A DNA stretch of 64,000 bases from Trachythela sp. YZ-2020 (GCA_016169945.1 JADLSH010000011.1:310001-374000), one strand, 5' to 3'; counted from the stretch's first letter, positions 1-10,762 are shown. Notes: a model not told the origin generated them from the sequence alone. Numbers and translations: made by a program.

Positions 1-150
1 GGTTTAAATAGGACATGATACAATGACGTAACTATACAACTTCAAACGTGCTCGTGCACTATTCGGCTCGTTCAAATAACGTCACAATTTGGGTGGCAAG
101 TTCCATGCACTGGGAAAATTCAATGCATCTGCTATGTATAAATGAAGCCA

Positions 151-330
151 ATGGCGGCCATAATGGTGTGATCACCACAAAGCGACTGTGGTGTTAGAAG
201 GGGTTCTTACAGTTTCTGAATATCACTAGGAAAGGACACGTACATGTATATTGTCTAGAGAGAAATTGGCTACCTGCAGTGAATAACTAGTGAATAACTA
301 ATGAGGTTACACCAATTTAATATGACCGCC
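151..330. repeat. Foldback MITE (ATGGCGGCCAT family), copy 1
   Basis: The left end ATGGCGGCCATAATGGTGTGA and the right end TNACACCAAT...GACCGCC are inverted copies. The same 190-bp element with better preserved ends recurs at 38822-39014. It has no coding capacity. Confidence 0.75.
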
Positions 331-510
331 TTAAGTCGCACTCGAGACCTTACGATGTAGGACGGAAACCCGACGACAGCGAAAACAAACTCATTAATCG
401 GACAGGCACGTGACCCTATTAAGGACTTAATATGATTGGTCAATTGTATGTGAGAGAATATGAGTGTATGATGAGATTTGATAATCATGAAAATATACCC
501 AATTACTTAC

Positions 511-834
511 CAAGCCTGATCCACGAAGTGGTTCATAGTTTTGTCTAACTGTATCATTTAACACATTCTGCATGTACCATTTGAAACTACGACATTTCAA
601 TCTGTTTCGCAGAGCAAGTCGATCACTGATGTCGCCATAATTCCTAACTTCTTTTAACTCAGGTCTTCGTTCATATAACCACTCTTTGTAATCATCCATC
701 CATACTTCTGCAACTCTTCGAAAGTTAATCACAACAGCGTTTGGTTTTGGGTACGAGTAAGGCACGTTCTTCCTGTAAACATGGCCAACTCTTGAGCAAG
801 GAATGTTTGCCATTTTGCCACCACACATCCAAAT
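511..834 (-). CDS. GALNT10-like: GALNT exon 5: end of catalytic domain and linker to lectin domain
   Basis: Exactly 108 codons open with [22 protein letters not shown], then [19 protein letters not shown] and [13 protein letters not shown], the conserved end of the GALNT catalytic domain and the start of the linker. The donor GTAAGT at 510-505 is strong, so coding continues beyond the window into the QxW ricin-type lectin repeats, which are not present in positions 1-510. Confidence 0.93.
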
Positions 835-3800
835 CTTAAAACATAATGTGTATCTAGTAAACAGATTACGGAAAAAACTACCGATATTGCGATATTTTCG
901 TGTTAATTGTGGAAATACGTTCATAACCAATCCGCATTTAGAGTGATATTAGGGAGCTAATGACTACGAGCACGAGATTCGTCATTTTCGCGTGTTGTTT
1001 GCATACACCATCTCGCAAAAGTCGTAGTCGTCGGGCTTTTGAGTACGAGATTTATCTCGTAGTCAAAAGCACAACGACTACGACTTTTGCGAGATGGCGT
1101 ATACAAACAACATGGCGTTTGGCGCGAAAATGACGAATCTCGTAGTCGTACTCGTAGTCATTGCTAAAGCTCCCTATTATTATAAAACAACACAACATTC
1201 CCTTACTAACCTTAAAAGACAATTCATATTGTTCACCGCCCCAAACTTCCATGCCAGGGTCATACTGGCCAAGTTTATAAAAAAACTTTTTGCTTATCGC
1301 AAACAGTCCTCCAGCCATTACAGGTGACCTAAAATTTACAAAGTAAAGTTCAAATTAATGTATTTAGTAAGAGATTGTAAAACAAAATGTAAATAAATAC
1401 TTTTCACGGCCAATGTTGATTGCAATTTACGATCTTTCCGTTTCTAATTCTCATGTTTATACAATTTACTCCTTCATCTGGCATTCTTTTCTGGCTTTTG
1501 ATGGTTAAGTTCAATGGTAAATACTAGCGTTAACGACCAAGGAAGTACCAGAGGACGTACCAACGTCCTCTACCTTAACAAATTATGACTACATTACCTA
1601 CTAAAATGAAAATAGATTAAGAGCTTTTTTGTTCGTTTTCACATGAAATAACGTGCAAAAAGTGCTCATTGAAAGTTTGTTCATTAATTCTTGTTTGAGT
1701 GAAAAATTATGCATCAATGAAAGCCGTGTACATTGTGTAGGTACATCACTTAAGGCTCTTTTCCACTCATCGCAAAACCAACTCGCAAACTCGCTGCGAG
1801 TTCTTGCATGTAATTAAAATAAACTGTCGAGCATTGTGATTGGATGAAAGTACTCGCAGCGAGCTTGCGAGTTGGTTTTTGCGACGAGTGGAAAAGAGCC
1901 TTAAGTGTCGTGGAAGTTTTATACCATATTTAACCCTAATGGATAGTTACTGGTTGAGGACAGTGCAATTTTGCTAACAGTCTGCCATTCTAATTGCGTT
2001 GTTGGCAAAAATGGTTCTTTCGTATTCGAGTGTTCATATTGTTGAGAAAATGACAATTTTCAATCAATTACAAGTGGAAGACGATCAACTATGTATATCG
2101 TTTCTTTGTAAAAGTTGTTCAATTTTCCGTGGAATTGAACATTGTCTTGAATTGAATTGAATTGAATTGAATTGAACATGCATACAGTGCAGGCGGTATA
2201 AGAAAAGGTACTCCAACTTTAGCATGTTATCATGCATGCATGTGTTAGCTATTGATTGAGTTTATAGATTTACTTTTTTCGTATCAATAAAAATCAGGTC
2301 TTTATAGCTGTCAAATGGTACTCTTTTTTTGTATCATTGCGAACAAATTGGTCAAATGCTATCCGATTAAAAATTACCGTTCGAAATTGAATTTTCCATG
2401 TACCATGTTCTTCGAATGGCGGCTCACTATCTGGGAACCGTTCCCTCAAAAGCGCGAGTTCGTGGTAAAATGTCTCTAAGTTGCATAGTAACTTAAAAGT
2501 TGAACCATGCGACGGCATACGTTGGGACATAAACTTGTAAATGTGAATTCCAAATAGGAACAATTACCATAGGTTTGCACTCAATTCTCAAAGATGGAAA
2601 AATGCGATGTCGCAATTTCTAATCGGATCGTATTTGGTCATTGATACAAAAAAGGCATCATCTGGGGCCGGTTGTATAAAAAAGTAGTTACAGTTAACTA
2701 TAGTTAGTGCGAGAGTCAACCAATCAGAATCGCTTATTTTAGACTTAACTACTATTTAACTACAAAACAGGGGCGGGTTGTATAAAAATGTAGTTAAAGT
2801 TAACTATAGTTAGTGCGAAAGTCAATCAATCACAATCGGGGATTTTGGAGTTAACTGCGAAATGGGTAGTTAAAAAGTAGTTAAGACTTTTATACAACCG
2901 GCCCCTGACAAATAAAGACCAGATTTTAATTGATACAAAAAACAGAAAATATACAAACTAAATTTTACCGCACGAAAACATACAAAAGTTGGATCACCTA
3001 TGACCTATTTTAATACCCCCTGTATATTTCAAACTTGACAATATTAAATACTTACCAGACTTCTTCTGTGGCATCCTTTCTTCTCTTCATTTGTTCTTGA
3101 GTTAATTCTTTCTCTTTATAGTCAAATCTCCAATTAAACGTACCCGAACAAAGGAACCCATTGGCTTATATTGAAAAGTATCATGATCAATGAAGTCTAT
3201 GATGGGGCAAGTCACAACATGTTCATCTCTTGAAATTGGCGCTAACAATGGAGGTAGCCAACCCTGGTTCACTTCACAATGCGAGTCTAAAACAATAACT
3301 ACGTCGCCCCGTGCACTAGACGATCCAAGCATTCTCGCTCGAATTAGACCCAGTCTTTCCTTCGATCTTATCAAACGCACTTTATTCATTCTGGCGACGT
3401 AGGACTGTAATTGTTGCTTTAAATGATCTAACAAATAGAATTATAATATAACATTTATAGTACGCGCGTGCTGATTGGTCGAGAAGCGTGTTTCTATAAC
3501 TGTATACTTATAAAACTTTGAATACTATTTAAAAACAATTTTAATGCTTTTACACATTTTTTGACTGTTAATTTTCAAACAGAGTTGTTTTCTTGGAGCG
3601 AAATTGACGAGCAAAGGTCAGCATGCGTACGTAATGAGAATTTGTAAATTAATCGAGTTTAAAAAATGTCTTTTGAGTTATATTATAAAGAAATAGAAAC
3701 ATTTTTTCCTGTGTTTCCATACACTTATATAAACACTTGTGGGAGTTTGGGAGAACTCGAAATTACGTGGAAAACTCCCCCTACGGGCTCGTTTTCCCAC

Positions 3801-6800
3801 TGATTATTTCTCGTTCTCCCAAATTCCCACGCGTGTTTCTATAAGTGTACAGAAACACGGAAAGTGTTAAATGCAAATTAGACAGTATTATACAGTTCGT
3901 ATAGTAGAGAATACTGTAGATAAAACACTTGCTCTGATCCACAAGTTATTGAAAATCTTACTTACTAATTAAAACCAATCAATTTATAAATTATACATCC
4001 TATTTTAATCGAGAAAATCAAAGTCGATGAACACGTGAATTATTGGACGGTTTCTTAACAGGATTTATAGATATTGATTAAACACACAATTATTTGGAAT
4101 TGTACAACCGTCCACTTTGTGAATGTGAGAGAGAGAATTAAATGCTTCTATCAGTCTTTAGTGTGCCAAGTAACTTGAAATGGAGGAAACGGTCAAAGAT
4201 GTCATAATCAGGGAAAAGCACGCGGGCACATTGGAAAGGTTATACTTGTGTCGGACACAGTGTCGGACACTACGCTAAATACTGGATGGAAATGTTTTGT
4301 TGAAATTACAGCCTGTCAAGGCTTTTACAGTCATTGTTACAGCTTTTTAACACAGTTTATAAATAGCTATCATGCATTCAAAGGCTTTTGAAAGCATTGT
4401 CGACTAGTTGCAGGCCTTAAAATATCGGTCGGTCACGGACATTGTCCGACCCATTCGTGAAATTGTCCGACGTAGAGCGAAAGCACCGGACATTCTGTCC
4501 GACCCAAGTGAAACTGAGGTTTATTGTTTGTCCGACCTGATTGTATTATGGAATATATATTATGGACTGATATCCATTGTCCAAATCTTAACGACGGTTA
4601 GGGCGAGAAAAGCAATGAATTATTCAGCGCTTTTCAAGCCGTGTACAATTTTTTTTCTCAAGTGGCAAGGAAAGTTAGTTTTGGCTCAGAAATAAGTAGG
4701 AATGACAGTAATAACACAACTTATTCAATATCGACACAACATTTACTGTTCAAAATTTAATTAATACATTGTGCTGATATACATTGTGCTGAAGGTCGTC
4801 AGACATCATCATACATATGTCCGACCCAAACTCAAAGTCATCGGAGATTTTGTCAGACGACTGTACCGATTGATATTTTAAGGCCTGTTGATTGCTCCCC
4901 TCCGTCACTGGACACTCAAGAAAGCCCTTATTGTTCACATATGACAGAGGAATAGCAGAATGACAAGTTTTGGAATTTGGGAGAACTGCTGTATGAGAAT
5001 ATCTGAAAGGTTGCAGAACAACGATCGCACATCCAACGTTTTCTAGCCAAATTACAGTGTTTTTCAATATGCTTTGACCAAATTTCATTTTGGTCCAAGT
5101 TTCCTCGCCACAATTTTGGATCGCTTTTGATCAGGCTTTCATTACACTACCAGGACACCATATTACAGTATAGACAGTTACTACTGTAGCTACATCAGCC
5201 CACACAAAATATTACTTCATTCACTGTACCTTTATCACTGAAATCATCAACGAGAACAATTTCTTTCAGCATCGATGGTGGTGATCTGTTTAAAACACTG
5301 TGGACAGTTCTCACTAACGTTGACCATCCTTCATTGTGAAATATCACAACAACTGAAGCTTTCAGCAAATAGCTTGCATATCTGGAAGACTTGCATCTGA
5401 AACAATAATAATGGCAGATGCGCATTAAAGTGGGTTCAGCATTAGCTTTCCATGCATAAGAAATTACGTTTAACAATTAGTTTATCATTGGTAAAATAGA
5501 TAATAATTTCGTGGAAATACCATGTTCACTTAAGCGGTATATCTATTTGGCGAAGCCATCAGTACATGTACTACCAACATGATGTCACTGGTCAATATGT
5601 CACTGGTTTTAATATGACTGGTCAAATTTGTATGACGCCGGAGATAGTGACTGGTCAGATTTTGGATCTGGGAACCAGATTGATTTTTGAGATGTTGTGG
5701 ACCCGTTCAATATTTATGTCAATTTGTCAATGAGTGTATGATTCACGCGTTGATGTTTAAATTTCCCAATATGCTATGAGAGGTGACACGAGCTGATCGA
5801 CCGTTCGGGACAAGCTACAAAAACGAAAATTGCATCGCCGACAGTCAAAACGATCTCGCCGAGACTGCCTCTTCGAAGATCAAGTGACAACGCATCCGTA
5901 CCGGCATAATAGCGCAGAATATGCTTTATGTCTTTTGTTATGTTGCGTTTTCATTGTTTTTGGAAGGGCTCGAGGAAGTTGACAGGTCAGAAATCGCGTT
6001 TGACCGGTCACAAATGGAACTGACCGGTCACAAATGGAACTGACCGGTCACAAATGGAACTGACCGGTCACAAATGGAACTGACCGGTCACAAATGGAAC
6101 TGACCGGTCACCATGACTGGTGTATGATGAAACGTTATTTTGAGCCCTGTACGTACAGTACATTGCAAGATGGCAGGGTAGATTTCAAATTGGCTCGAAG
6201 GAGAATGACAAATGTCATCAGTTTGTATTGTAAACTGCAAGATAATATTTTCTGTATACGGTACGTTTCAACTAGCATTGACTGAAGTACAAATTTAACG
6301 TTTGGGAGTTCACAACAACGTCCAAATTCAATGACAACTTGCTCTATTAAAAGGAAAACATTCTGGCATTCATGGATGGGGAGCGGGTGGCAGTCGCCCC
6401 ACCCTGTCCCCCGCCCACTGGTTCAAGGCTGAATATTTCCCATCCATCAGTAATTCATCTGACATGAACATGAATGTGTATTAGCAATCTTACAGGAAAA
6501 CGACCACACCAAAGATTTCCTTTACCCTGACGGTGATACTGTACTTCTATTTAAGGTACGTTTACATGCTGCGATTTGTCGGGCCGATTTTAGGTTTTGC
6601 TGAATGTTAATGACGAATATTTTCAGTTGGTGATGTTGTCAGATGACGTTTACAACGTATTTTTAAAATATCATTAACGTGCATCTGAAATCGGCCCGAA
6701 AAGTCGCAGTGTGTAAAGGTACGTTTAGAAGCTGAACTCTGTAGCTCAGTGGTCAGAGTGCTCCCCCCGGAGTCGCAGGGCCGCAGGTTCAATTCCTGTT

Positions 6801-9800
6801 GGAGGACTTAGAGTTGCATTTCTCGCAGCCGTTCCCGTTCAGGTCTAAAATATTGTATATAATATTTCACTCGAAATATCCATCCACCTAAACCTTCTAC
6901 ATCAATTTCAATCGAGTGAGATGCAGAAAAAACGAACCTTTAATTAAGTGTTTTTTCGGTAGTTAGGTTAATAGGTTCAAGCTGTTATGGAACCAATCAA
7001 GAGTATCTTAAGTAATTGCAAGTGATGAGTGGAAACTAGCCAATGTTGTTCCAGTTTTCAAAAAAGGTGAAAAAGATCGGGTAGAGAACTACAGACCTAT
7101 CTCCCTTCTGTGTATAGTATCAAAACTATTGGAACGATGCATACTAAACCACATCAGAGTCCATTTGCAAGAGATCGTTAATCACTGTCAGCATGGTTTT
7201 ACTCCCGGGAAGTCCTGCACAACTCAACTTATCCAAGTAATAGATTCAATCGGTAAACTTCTAGATCAGGGAGAACAGATTGACGTAGTTTATCTTGATA
7301 TGTCTAAAGCCTTCGATAAGGTGTGCCATAAGAAAATGATCGATAGGCTCAGTAGTTTTGGATTTAATGGTGGCCTGCTTTCTTGGTTCAAGTCTTATCT
7401 ACATCAACGTCGACAACAAGTCACAGTGTTAGGATCAATATCTCGGTCAACGCCGGTGAAGTCTGGAGTACCACAAGGTTCTATCCTTGGCCCAATCCTT
7501 TTCTTACTGTACGTCAATGATTTACCCGACACAGTCTCCTCGTCTACAATCGCGACATTTGCTGATGACACCAAACTGTTCAAGTGCATATCGAGTGAAG
7601 AAGACAACGATCTTTTGCAAAAAGATCTCAAGAATTTAAACGACTGGTCCTCGTCTTCTGAACTCATGTTTAATCCTAATAAATGTAAAGTGCAGTCCAT
7701 CTCGCGTAAAAGAAAGCCGATTATGACCTCGTATTCCATTGGAAATACGCAGCTTGAACACTGTACTCAAGAACGAGACCTTGGAGTGTGGATCTCCTCA
7801 GACCTATCGTGGAAACAACAAGTGCTATCACAGAGTACGAAAGCCAACCAGATGTTAGGTTACGTAAAGAGAACAACGGAAAGCGTAACATCCCTCAACA
7901 CAAGACGAACAATTTATTTGACAATCGTGCGGGCTCATCTTGGCTACGCGACGCAAGTTTGGGCACCTCAAACTGTAGAGCTCATTAAGAACATTGAACG
8001 GGTCCAGCGACGAGCAACTAAATATATTCTCCACCTACCATATATCTGCGACGTTTCTTACAAGGAAAGACTAATCCAATCTAATTTAACACCATTAACT
8101 TACTGGCATGAGTATCTGGACTTGATATTCCTCTTTAAAACTACCAATAATTATATATACTTGGACACCACCATCCTACCGAAACTTAAGACATCCCAAA
8201 GAGTGACCCGATCCTCCAGTAACAGAATAGGAACTACCTTTGAAGAGCGACGATACCGAACAACAACTTACGGTAAATCCTACCTAATACGATCAACACG
8301 GACATGGAATGCGCTACCAAAGGAAATAACCCAAACTGACATATCTCTCGCCACCTTCAAAACTCTTCTGAAACAATATTACAACTCTGCTTTGACCCTA
8401 ACATTCGACTCTGATGACCCACGAACATGGAAGACAGTCTGTGTCAAGTGTAATTGTGCTCGCAGTCTATTAGTTAAACCATCTTGTTGTTATTAGGGGC
8501 ACAGTAGCGCCTTTTGGTCGATGTGTTTTAGTAAGGACTGAAATGGCTTTAAAGAAGCGTGCAAATTGAACATTAATTGCACACCTGTGCACATCATTAG
8601 GGGCGCTGCTGTACTTCTATTAAAACTACAGTAGAACAAATTCGCGAGGCATATCACTTTGTAAGCGAGTGATTGAACTGATAAATTTTTACTTCTAAAT
8701 TTTGAACATATTTCGTAGGATTTTGAAGTTCTATGATCTTTATAAAAGTTTGGAGGATTGTTGAGATTTTGATATTTTAACTTAAAGTTAGATTAAGATG
8801 AGATTTTTTAAGTGATACACCTCGCGAGGAAATATATTTATTGTTATATATATAATGTATTTGTTATTATAAAATTTTGCATGTATATGGGATCCACAGT
8901 AATTGGCTACGGCTGTTGTGGCAATCCTGCCTTGTATATTTTATCAAGGTAAAGTTAAATAAATAAATAAAAAGTATGAGCCTTTGACCTTTGCCTTTGG
9001 CCATATTTCTGCAAAACCATGTGATTCATTTCATATCAAATAGAAAACACATTTTGTATATTCTATACCAATTGTGGTGAATGCGAGAAAAAGGATCTGA
9101 GTCAGCCAAAGTGTCAAATTCGAATAAGATCTTTCAAAAAGCGCTTTCAATTTTAGGCAGTAGAAAGTCAGTTTTCCAGACCATGTGCGTCAAAGGTGTA
9201 AGTTGCTTGTAGTGTAGTGTAAGCATGGCACATTAATATTAATCATCATAATCTTTTTGAGTGAGGATGGCAGTAGCTTACTGTATTCTATCTCCACAAG
9301 AGTTTCTCCACCTGTGAATTCATCCCAAGGTCAAGGAGTAGTTCCGGCTATATTTTCAGGTACAGTCGAACCTCTACATGAGGACACCTCTTGTAAGCAG
9401 ACATGATCATTCTTGGGTCCTGGCCAACCGCCTATTATATCACTACATTTTCAACCTCCCTTAAGCGGACAACTCCCATAAACCTTAGCAGACGCGGACA
9501 CCAAAACGAAAACCACAAATAACCTCCTGTAAGCAGACAATTTGATTCTACTTCTGTTAAAATAGTCCTTACCATGAGAGTGTAAAATTTACTGGCAAAC
9601 TGGTCTTAAATCAGCTGTGATGGAGACAGTTAAAGTCTGAAGTGCAAGGCATTGGGTCATGATTCAAGCTTATAACAAGAAAGGCCAGCAAGAATATGTC
9701 TGATAATTAAAGTACATGCATGTGGTTTTACATGTACTGTAATTAACATAGTCATTTTGATTGAAGCTTATTACTAAAGATTAAAGAAGATATAAGATGC

Positions 9801-10762
9801 TTTCATACAATATGCTGTGGTTATGTTTCGACTAATACAAAACTTCCACGTCCCCTGGGACTTGACTAAGGGCCTGTTTATGAGGCCTGGTTAAGGACGT
9901 TTGCTTTGTACATGGGACACTTTCTCTCAGAAATACCTGGGAATATTCTTTTACCTTTGCAGGACGCCATTTTGAATGATTTAACTGTTCAGATGTCATA
10001 TAACAGTGACCGAATAATGCAATGTCAGTGGGATGGAGCAATTATATGGAAAAAACGTCCCGGTTGAGGCGGGATCCCAGTTGCTAAAACCAGGATCCCA
10101 CCTACCTAGGCGGGACAGGACAAAAAACATCCCGCTTCCATATAAACAGAACGCGGAAAGTATTATGGAGATACAGTATATAAATGCCGAGATCTCGATC
10201 ATCGTCCCGGCAAATGCCCCTAATTGTCTAGCAAAGCGAGCCAGCCCAGTTTACCGGGCCAGCGTGGCTCATATGAACAGCCCTTTAGACAAAAAATACA
10301 ACCCTGGCAAGCAGTCATCCTAATTTCCAATCAGTGTGTATTCAGTGTGACACTGGGTTCTGGCTTCGGAAAAATAACCACCTCCTTCATACAATTATAC
10401 TGTACTCACTCTTTTGGTCTTGTGTCAGGGATGGTTCTATTCAATGAAATCTTATCACTAACATACTGATTAAAACCGTAGTTTCGATAAGCTTCGCTTC
10501 TCTTATCACCGTCTTCTGAACTCGTAGTTACTGGATGGCCCATTTCGCCGGGACCACCATTTCTATTATGCTTTATAAAGGCTTTCTCAGGAACCCAAAA
10601 GTCGCCCACAAGAAGTTGCTGCAGATGCTGTTCGTGTTTGTTTATACCTTCAACGGGATCTATATGCTTTCCTTCTTCAGACGAATACAAAATATACAAT
10701 AATATGACTATGGTGAAAAAAGCAACATTTCGAAATATTCTACGGAGTTGCAATCTGGCCAT
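511..10762 (-). CDS. GALNT10-like: Polypeptide N-acetylgalactosaminyltransferase, GALNT10-like (gene span, 3' end outside window)
   Basis: Five phase-compatible exons (10762-10410, 5396-5230, 3427-3056, 1328-1211, 834-511) encode the start of a Golgi type II membrane enzyme that transfers GalNAc from UDP-GalNAc to Ser/Thr, the first step of mucin-type O-glycosylation. In order I see a short cytoplasmic tail, one membrane anchor, a stem with GEMGHPV and IPDTRP, the GT27 fold with [17 protein letters not shown], the metal-binding DSHCE (DxH), and the Gal/GalNAc-T segment SPVMAGGLF...[11 protein letters not shown]. The WGGEQYE wording and the [11 protein letters not shown] block are most like GALNT10 as I remember that family. 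The lectin domain should follow position 511 and lies outside the window. Introns of about 0.4-5 kb are full of mobile elements. One exon carries a frame break, described separately. Subfamily assignment is moderately sure; family assignment is very sure. Confidence 0.93.
951..1175. repeat. Foldback MITE with GACTACGAG-rich arms
   Basis: An almost perfect hairpin is centred near 1063: AGGGAGCT...TGACTACGAG...CTTTTGCGAGATGG against its inverted copy. A terminal remnant of the same family lies at 46489-46541. It is inserted in the intron between GALNT exons 4 and 5. The short ORFs on both strands here are by-products of the palindrome. Confidence 0.85.
1211..1328 (-). CDS. GALNT10-like: GALNT exon 4: Gal/GalNAc-T motif
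   Basis: The exon begins after TTTTAG and reads [12 protein letters not shown], then [18 protein letters not shown] before GTTAGT. This is the acceptor-site segment of GT27 enzymes. Most isoforms have WGGEN; Gln here resembles GALNT10-type enzymes. Length 118 bases fits the phases on both sides. A 225-bp foldback MITE (951-1175) sits just downstream in the intron. Confidence 0.93.
1750..1904. repeat. MITE with TTAA-flanked GGCTCTTTTCCACTC inverted ends
   Basis: The terminal inverted repeats TTAAGGCTCTTTTCCACTC and GAGTGGAAAAGAGCCTTAA enclose about 120 bp with inner inverted CTCGCA/TGCGAG motifs. TTAA at both ends suggests a piggyBac-like target choice, which is an inference. Confidence 0.8.
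2148..2177. repeat. Pentanucleotide microsatellite (ATTGA)n
   Basis: About six tandem ATTGA units are visible in an intron of the GALNT gene. Confidence 0.9.
2276..2945. mobile_element. TIR element with nested MITE and an orphan ORF
   Basis: Ends TATCAATAAAAATCAGGTCTTTAT and ATAAAGACCAGATTTTAATTGATA are inverted copies. Inside lies a minus-strand ORF of 89 codons (2563-2294; [21 protein letters not shown]) that I do not recognise, and a second MITE at 2664-2905. The ORF overlaps the left end, so it may be non-functional or a transposase remnant. Confidence 0.55.
2664..2905. repeat. MITE with GGGGCCGGTTGTATAAAA ends and an internal duplicate
   Basis: GGGGCCGGTTGTATAAAA at the left is matched by TTTTATACAACCGGCCCC at the right. 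A third, direct copy of the left end (GGGCGGGTTGTATAAAAATGTAGTTA) at about 2770 shows an internal tandem duplication. Confidence 0.8.
3056..3427 (-). CDS. GALNT10-like: GALNT exon 3: catalytic core with one-base frame break
   Basis: This exon carries the core of the catalytic domain: [29 protein letters not shown], and the metal-binding [15 protein letters not shown]. The frame is intact up to about 3149 (ends [11 protein letters not shown]) and resumes one base out of register with [13 protein letters not shown] and ATEEVW, which is what the family needs to reach SPVMAGGLF in the next exon. The exon is 372 bases; both splice phases demand 373. The break falls in a GGG run (plus strand CCC at about 3143-3145), so a lost G explains everything. 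Splice sites on both sides are good. It could be a real null allele or an assembly error; I favour error. Confidence 0.88.
3708..3861. repeat. Foldback MITE (GTGTTTCTATAAGTGTACAGAAACAC type)
   Basis: CTGTGTTTCCATACACTTATA...GGGAGTTTGGGAGAAC pairs with GTTCTCCCAAATTCCCACGC...TATAAGTGTACAGAAACACGG. It lies in an intron of the GALNT gene and has no ORF. Confidence 0.75.
4411..4887. mobile_element. Non-autonomous DNA element with subterminal TTGTCCGAC repeats
   Basis: CAGGCCTTAAAATATC at the left and GATATTTTAAGGCCTG at the right are inverted ends. Many copies of TGTCCGAC in either direction crowd the subterminal zones, continuing just outside (4250-4270). Such clustered motifs are typical transposase-binding sites of hAT-like elements. 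Confidence 0.65.
5230..5396 (-). CDS. GALNT10-like: GALNT exon 2: GT-A fold start
   Basis: The exon opens after TTTCAG at 5398-5397 and reads CKSSRY, then [27 protein letters not shown] and [11 protein letters not shown], the first beta strands of the GT27 catalytic domain that bind UDP-GalNAc. The donor AAAG|GTACAG leaves one base that joins the next exon as Asp, giving FSDKDHLK. The 5-kb upstream intron holds a LINE, a SINE, a 20-bp tandem array and several MITEs. Confidence 0.92.
6001..6110. repeat. 20-bp tandem array with palindromic TGACCGGTCA core
   Basis: Five exact units TGACCGGTCACAAATGGAAC and a sixth core are in register. TGACCGGTCA is its own reverse complement. A diverged unit precedes the array at about 5980. 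The array lies in GALNT intron 1. Confidence 0.95.
6553..6728. repeat. MITE with CGTTTACA..GCTGCGA inverted ends
   Basis: AAGGTACGTTTACATGCTGCGA...GGGCCGATTT pairs with AAATCGGCCCGAAAAGTCGCAGTGTGTAAA. No coding capacity. Confidence 0.65.
6733..6925 (+). repeat. tRNA-derived SINE
   Basis: A pol III A box (TAGCTCAGTGGTCAGAG) and B box (GGTTCAATTCC, 6786-6796) are spaced as in a tRNA, but the acceptor stem does not close, and an unrelated body follows. I therefore call it a SINE head rather than a tRNA gene. Confidence 0.65.
6960..8975 (+). mobile_element. 5'-truncated CR1/L2-like LINE insertion
   Basis: The element covers the RT frame, a 3' UTR with GGATCCACAGTAATTGGCTACGG, and a terminal (AAAT)n tail at 8958-8975. 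The same 3' end recurs, diverged and inverted, near 47755-47815 and 58141-58300, so these are one LINE family. The 5' limit is estimated. Confidence 0.8.
7012..8496 (+). CDS. Non-LTR retrotransposon reverse transcriptase (CR1/L2-like), 5'-truncated
   Basis: A single open frame of 494 codons follows an in-frame stop at 7009-7011. It starts inside the RT domain ([16 protein letters not shown]), then shows [39 protein letters not shown] and the catalytic FADDTKLF box near 7558, followed by the LINE-type C-terminal region with WAPQ and [10 protein letters not shown]. The endonuclease and N-terminal RT are absent, so this copy is dead on arrival, although its remaining frame is unbroken, which points to a recent insertion. 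A 3' UTR and short A-rich tail follow to 8975. It sits in GALNT intron 1 opposite to the gene. Confidence 0.93.
   Translation, partial: VIASDEWKLANVVPVFKKGEKDRVENYRPISLLCIVSKLLERCILNHIRVHLQEIVNHCQHGFTPGKSCTTQLIQVIDSIGKLLDQGEQIDVVYLDMSKAFDKVCHKKMIDRLSSFGFNGGLLSWFKSYLHQRRQQVTVLGSISRSTPVKSGVPQGSILGPILFLLYVNDLPDTVSSSTIATFADDTKLFKCISSEEDNDLLQKDLKNLNDWSSSSELMFNPNKCKVQSISRKRKPIMTSYSIGNTQLEHCTQERDLGVWISSDLSWKQQVLSQSTKANQMLGYVKRTTESVTSLNTRRTIYLTIVRAHLGYATQVWAPQTVELIKNIERVQRRATKYILHLPYICDVSYKERLIQSNLTPLTYWHEYLDLIFLFKTTNNYIYLDTTILPKLKTSQRVTRSSSNRIGTTFEERRYRTTTYGKSYLIRSTRTWNALPKEITQTDISLATFKTLLKQYYNSALTLTFDSDDPRTWKTVCVKCNCARSLLVKPSCCY
9355..9560. repeat. Possible pogo/Tigger-type MITE fragment
   Basis: TACAGTCGAACCTCTACATGAGGACACC followed by repeated AAGCGGACA motifs resembles the ends of pogo/Tigger elements. 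Only one end is clear. Confidence 0.4.
9866..10288. repeat. MITE with CTAAGGGCCTGTTTATGAG ends
   Basis: CTAAGGGCCTGTTTATGAG and CTCATATGAACAGCCCTTTAG are inverted ends. The inside holds internal inverted CGGGATCCC motifs. The ORFs here on both strands are incidental. Confidence 0.7.
10410..10762 (-). CDS. GALNT10-like: GALNT exon 1: membrane anchor and stem
   Basis: This exon encodes the N-terminus of the transferase. The ATG at 10762 (ATAATGG, A at -3 and G at +4) is a better start than the in-frame ATG at 10807, which would add 15 residues. A hydrophobic run [15 protein letters not shown] follows an Arg-rich tail, as expected of a signal-anchor. The stem holds GEMGHPV, a Y-GFNQYVSD motif and [12 protein letters not shown], all typical of GALNTs just before the catalytic domain. 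The donor GA|GTGAGT at 10410/10409 splits a Glu codon completed by the next exon at 5396. Any upstream non-coding exon was not identified. Confidence 0.9.

Noticed and set aside
2294..2563. 89-codon minus-strand ORF as a GALNT exon
   Set aside because: No resemblance to the family, GALNT exons on both sides join without it, and it lies within a TIR element.
6001..6110. CRISPR array
   Set aside because: The units are uniform 20-bp tandem repeats without variable spacers, in a eukaryotic intron.
6733..6806. Functional tRNA gene
   Set aside because: A and B boxes are present, but acceptor and T stems do not pair and a SINE body follows. The same holds at 23952 and 27999.
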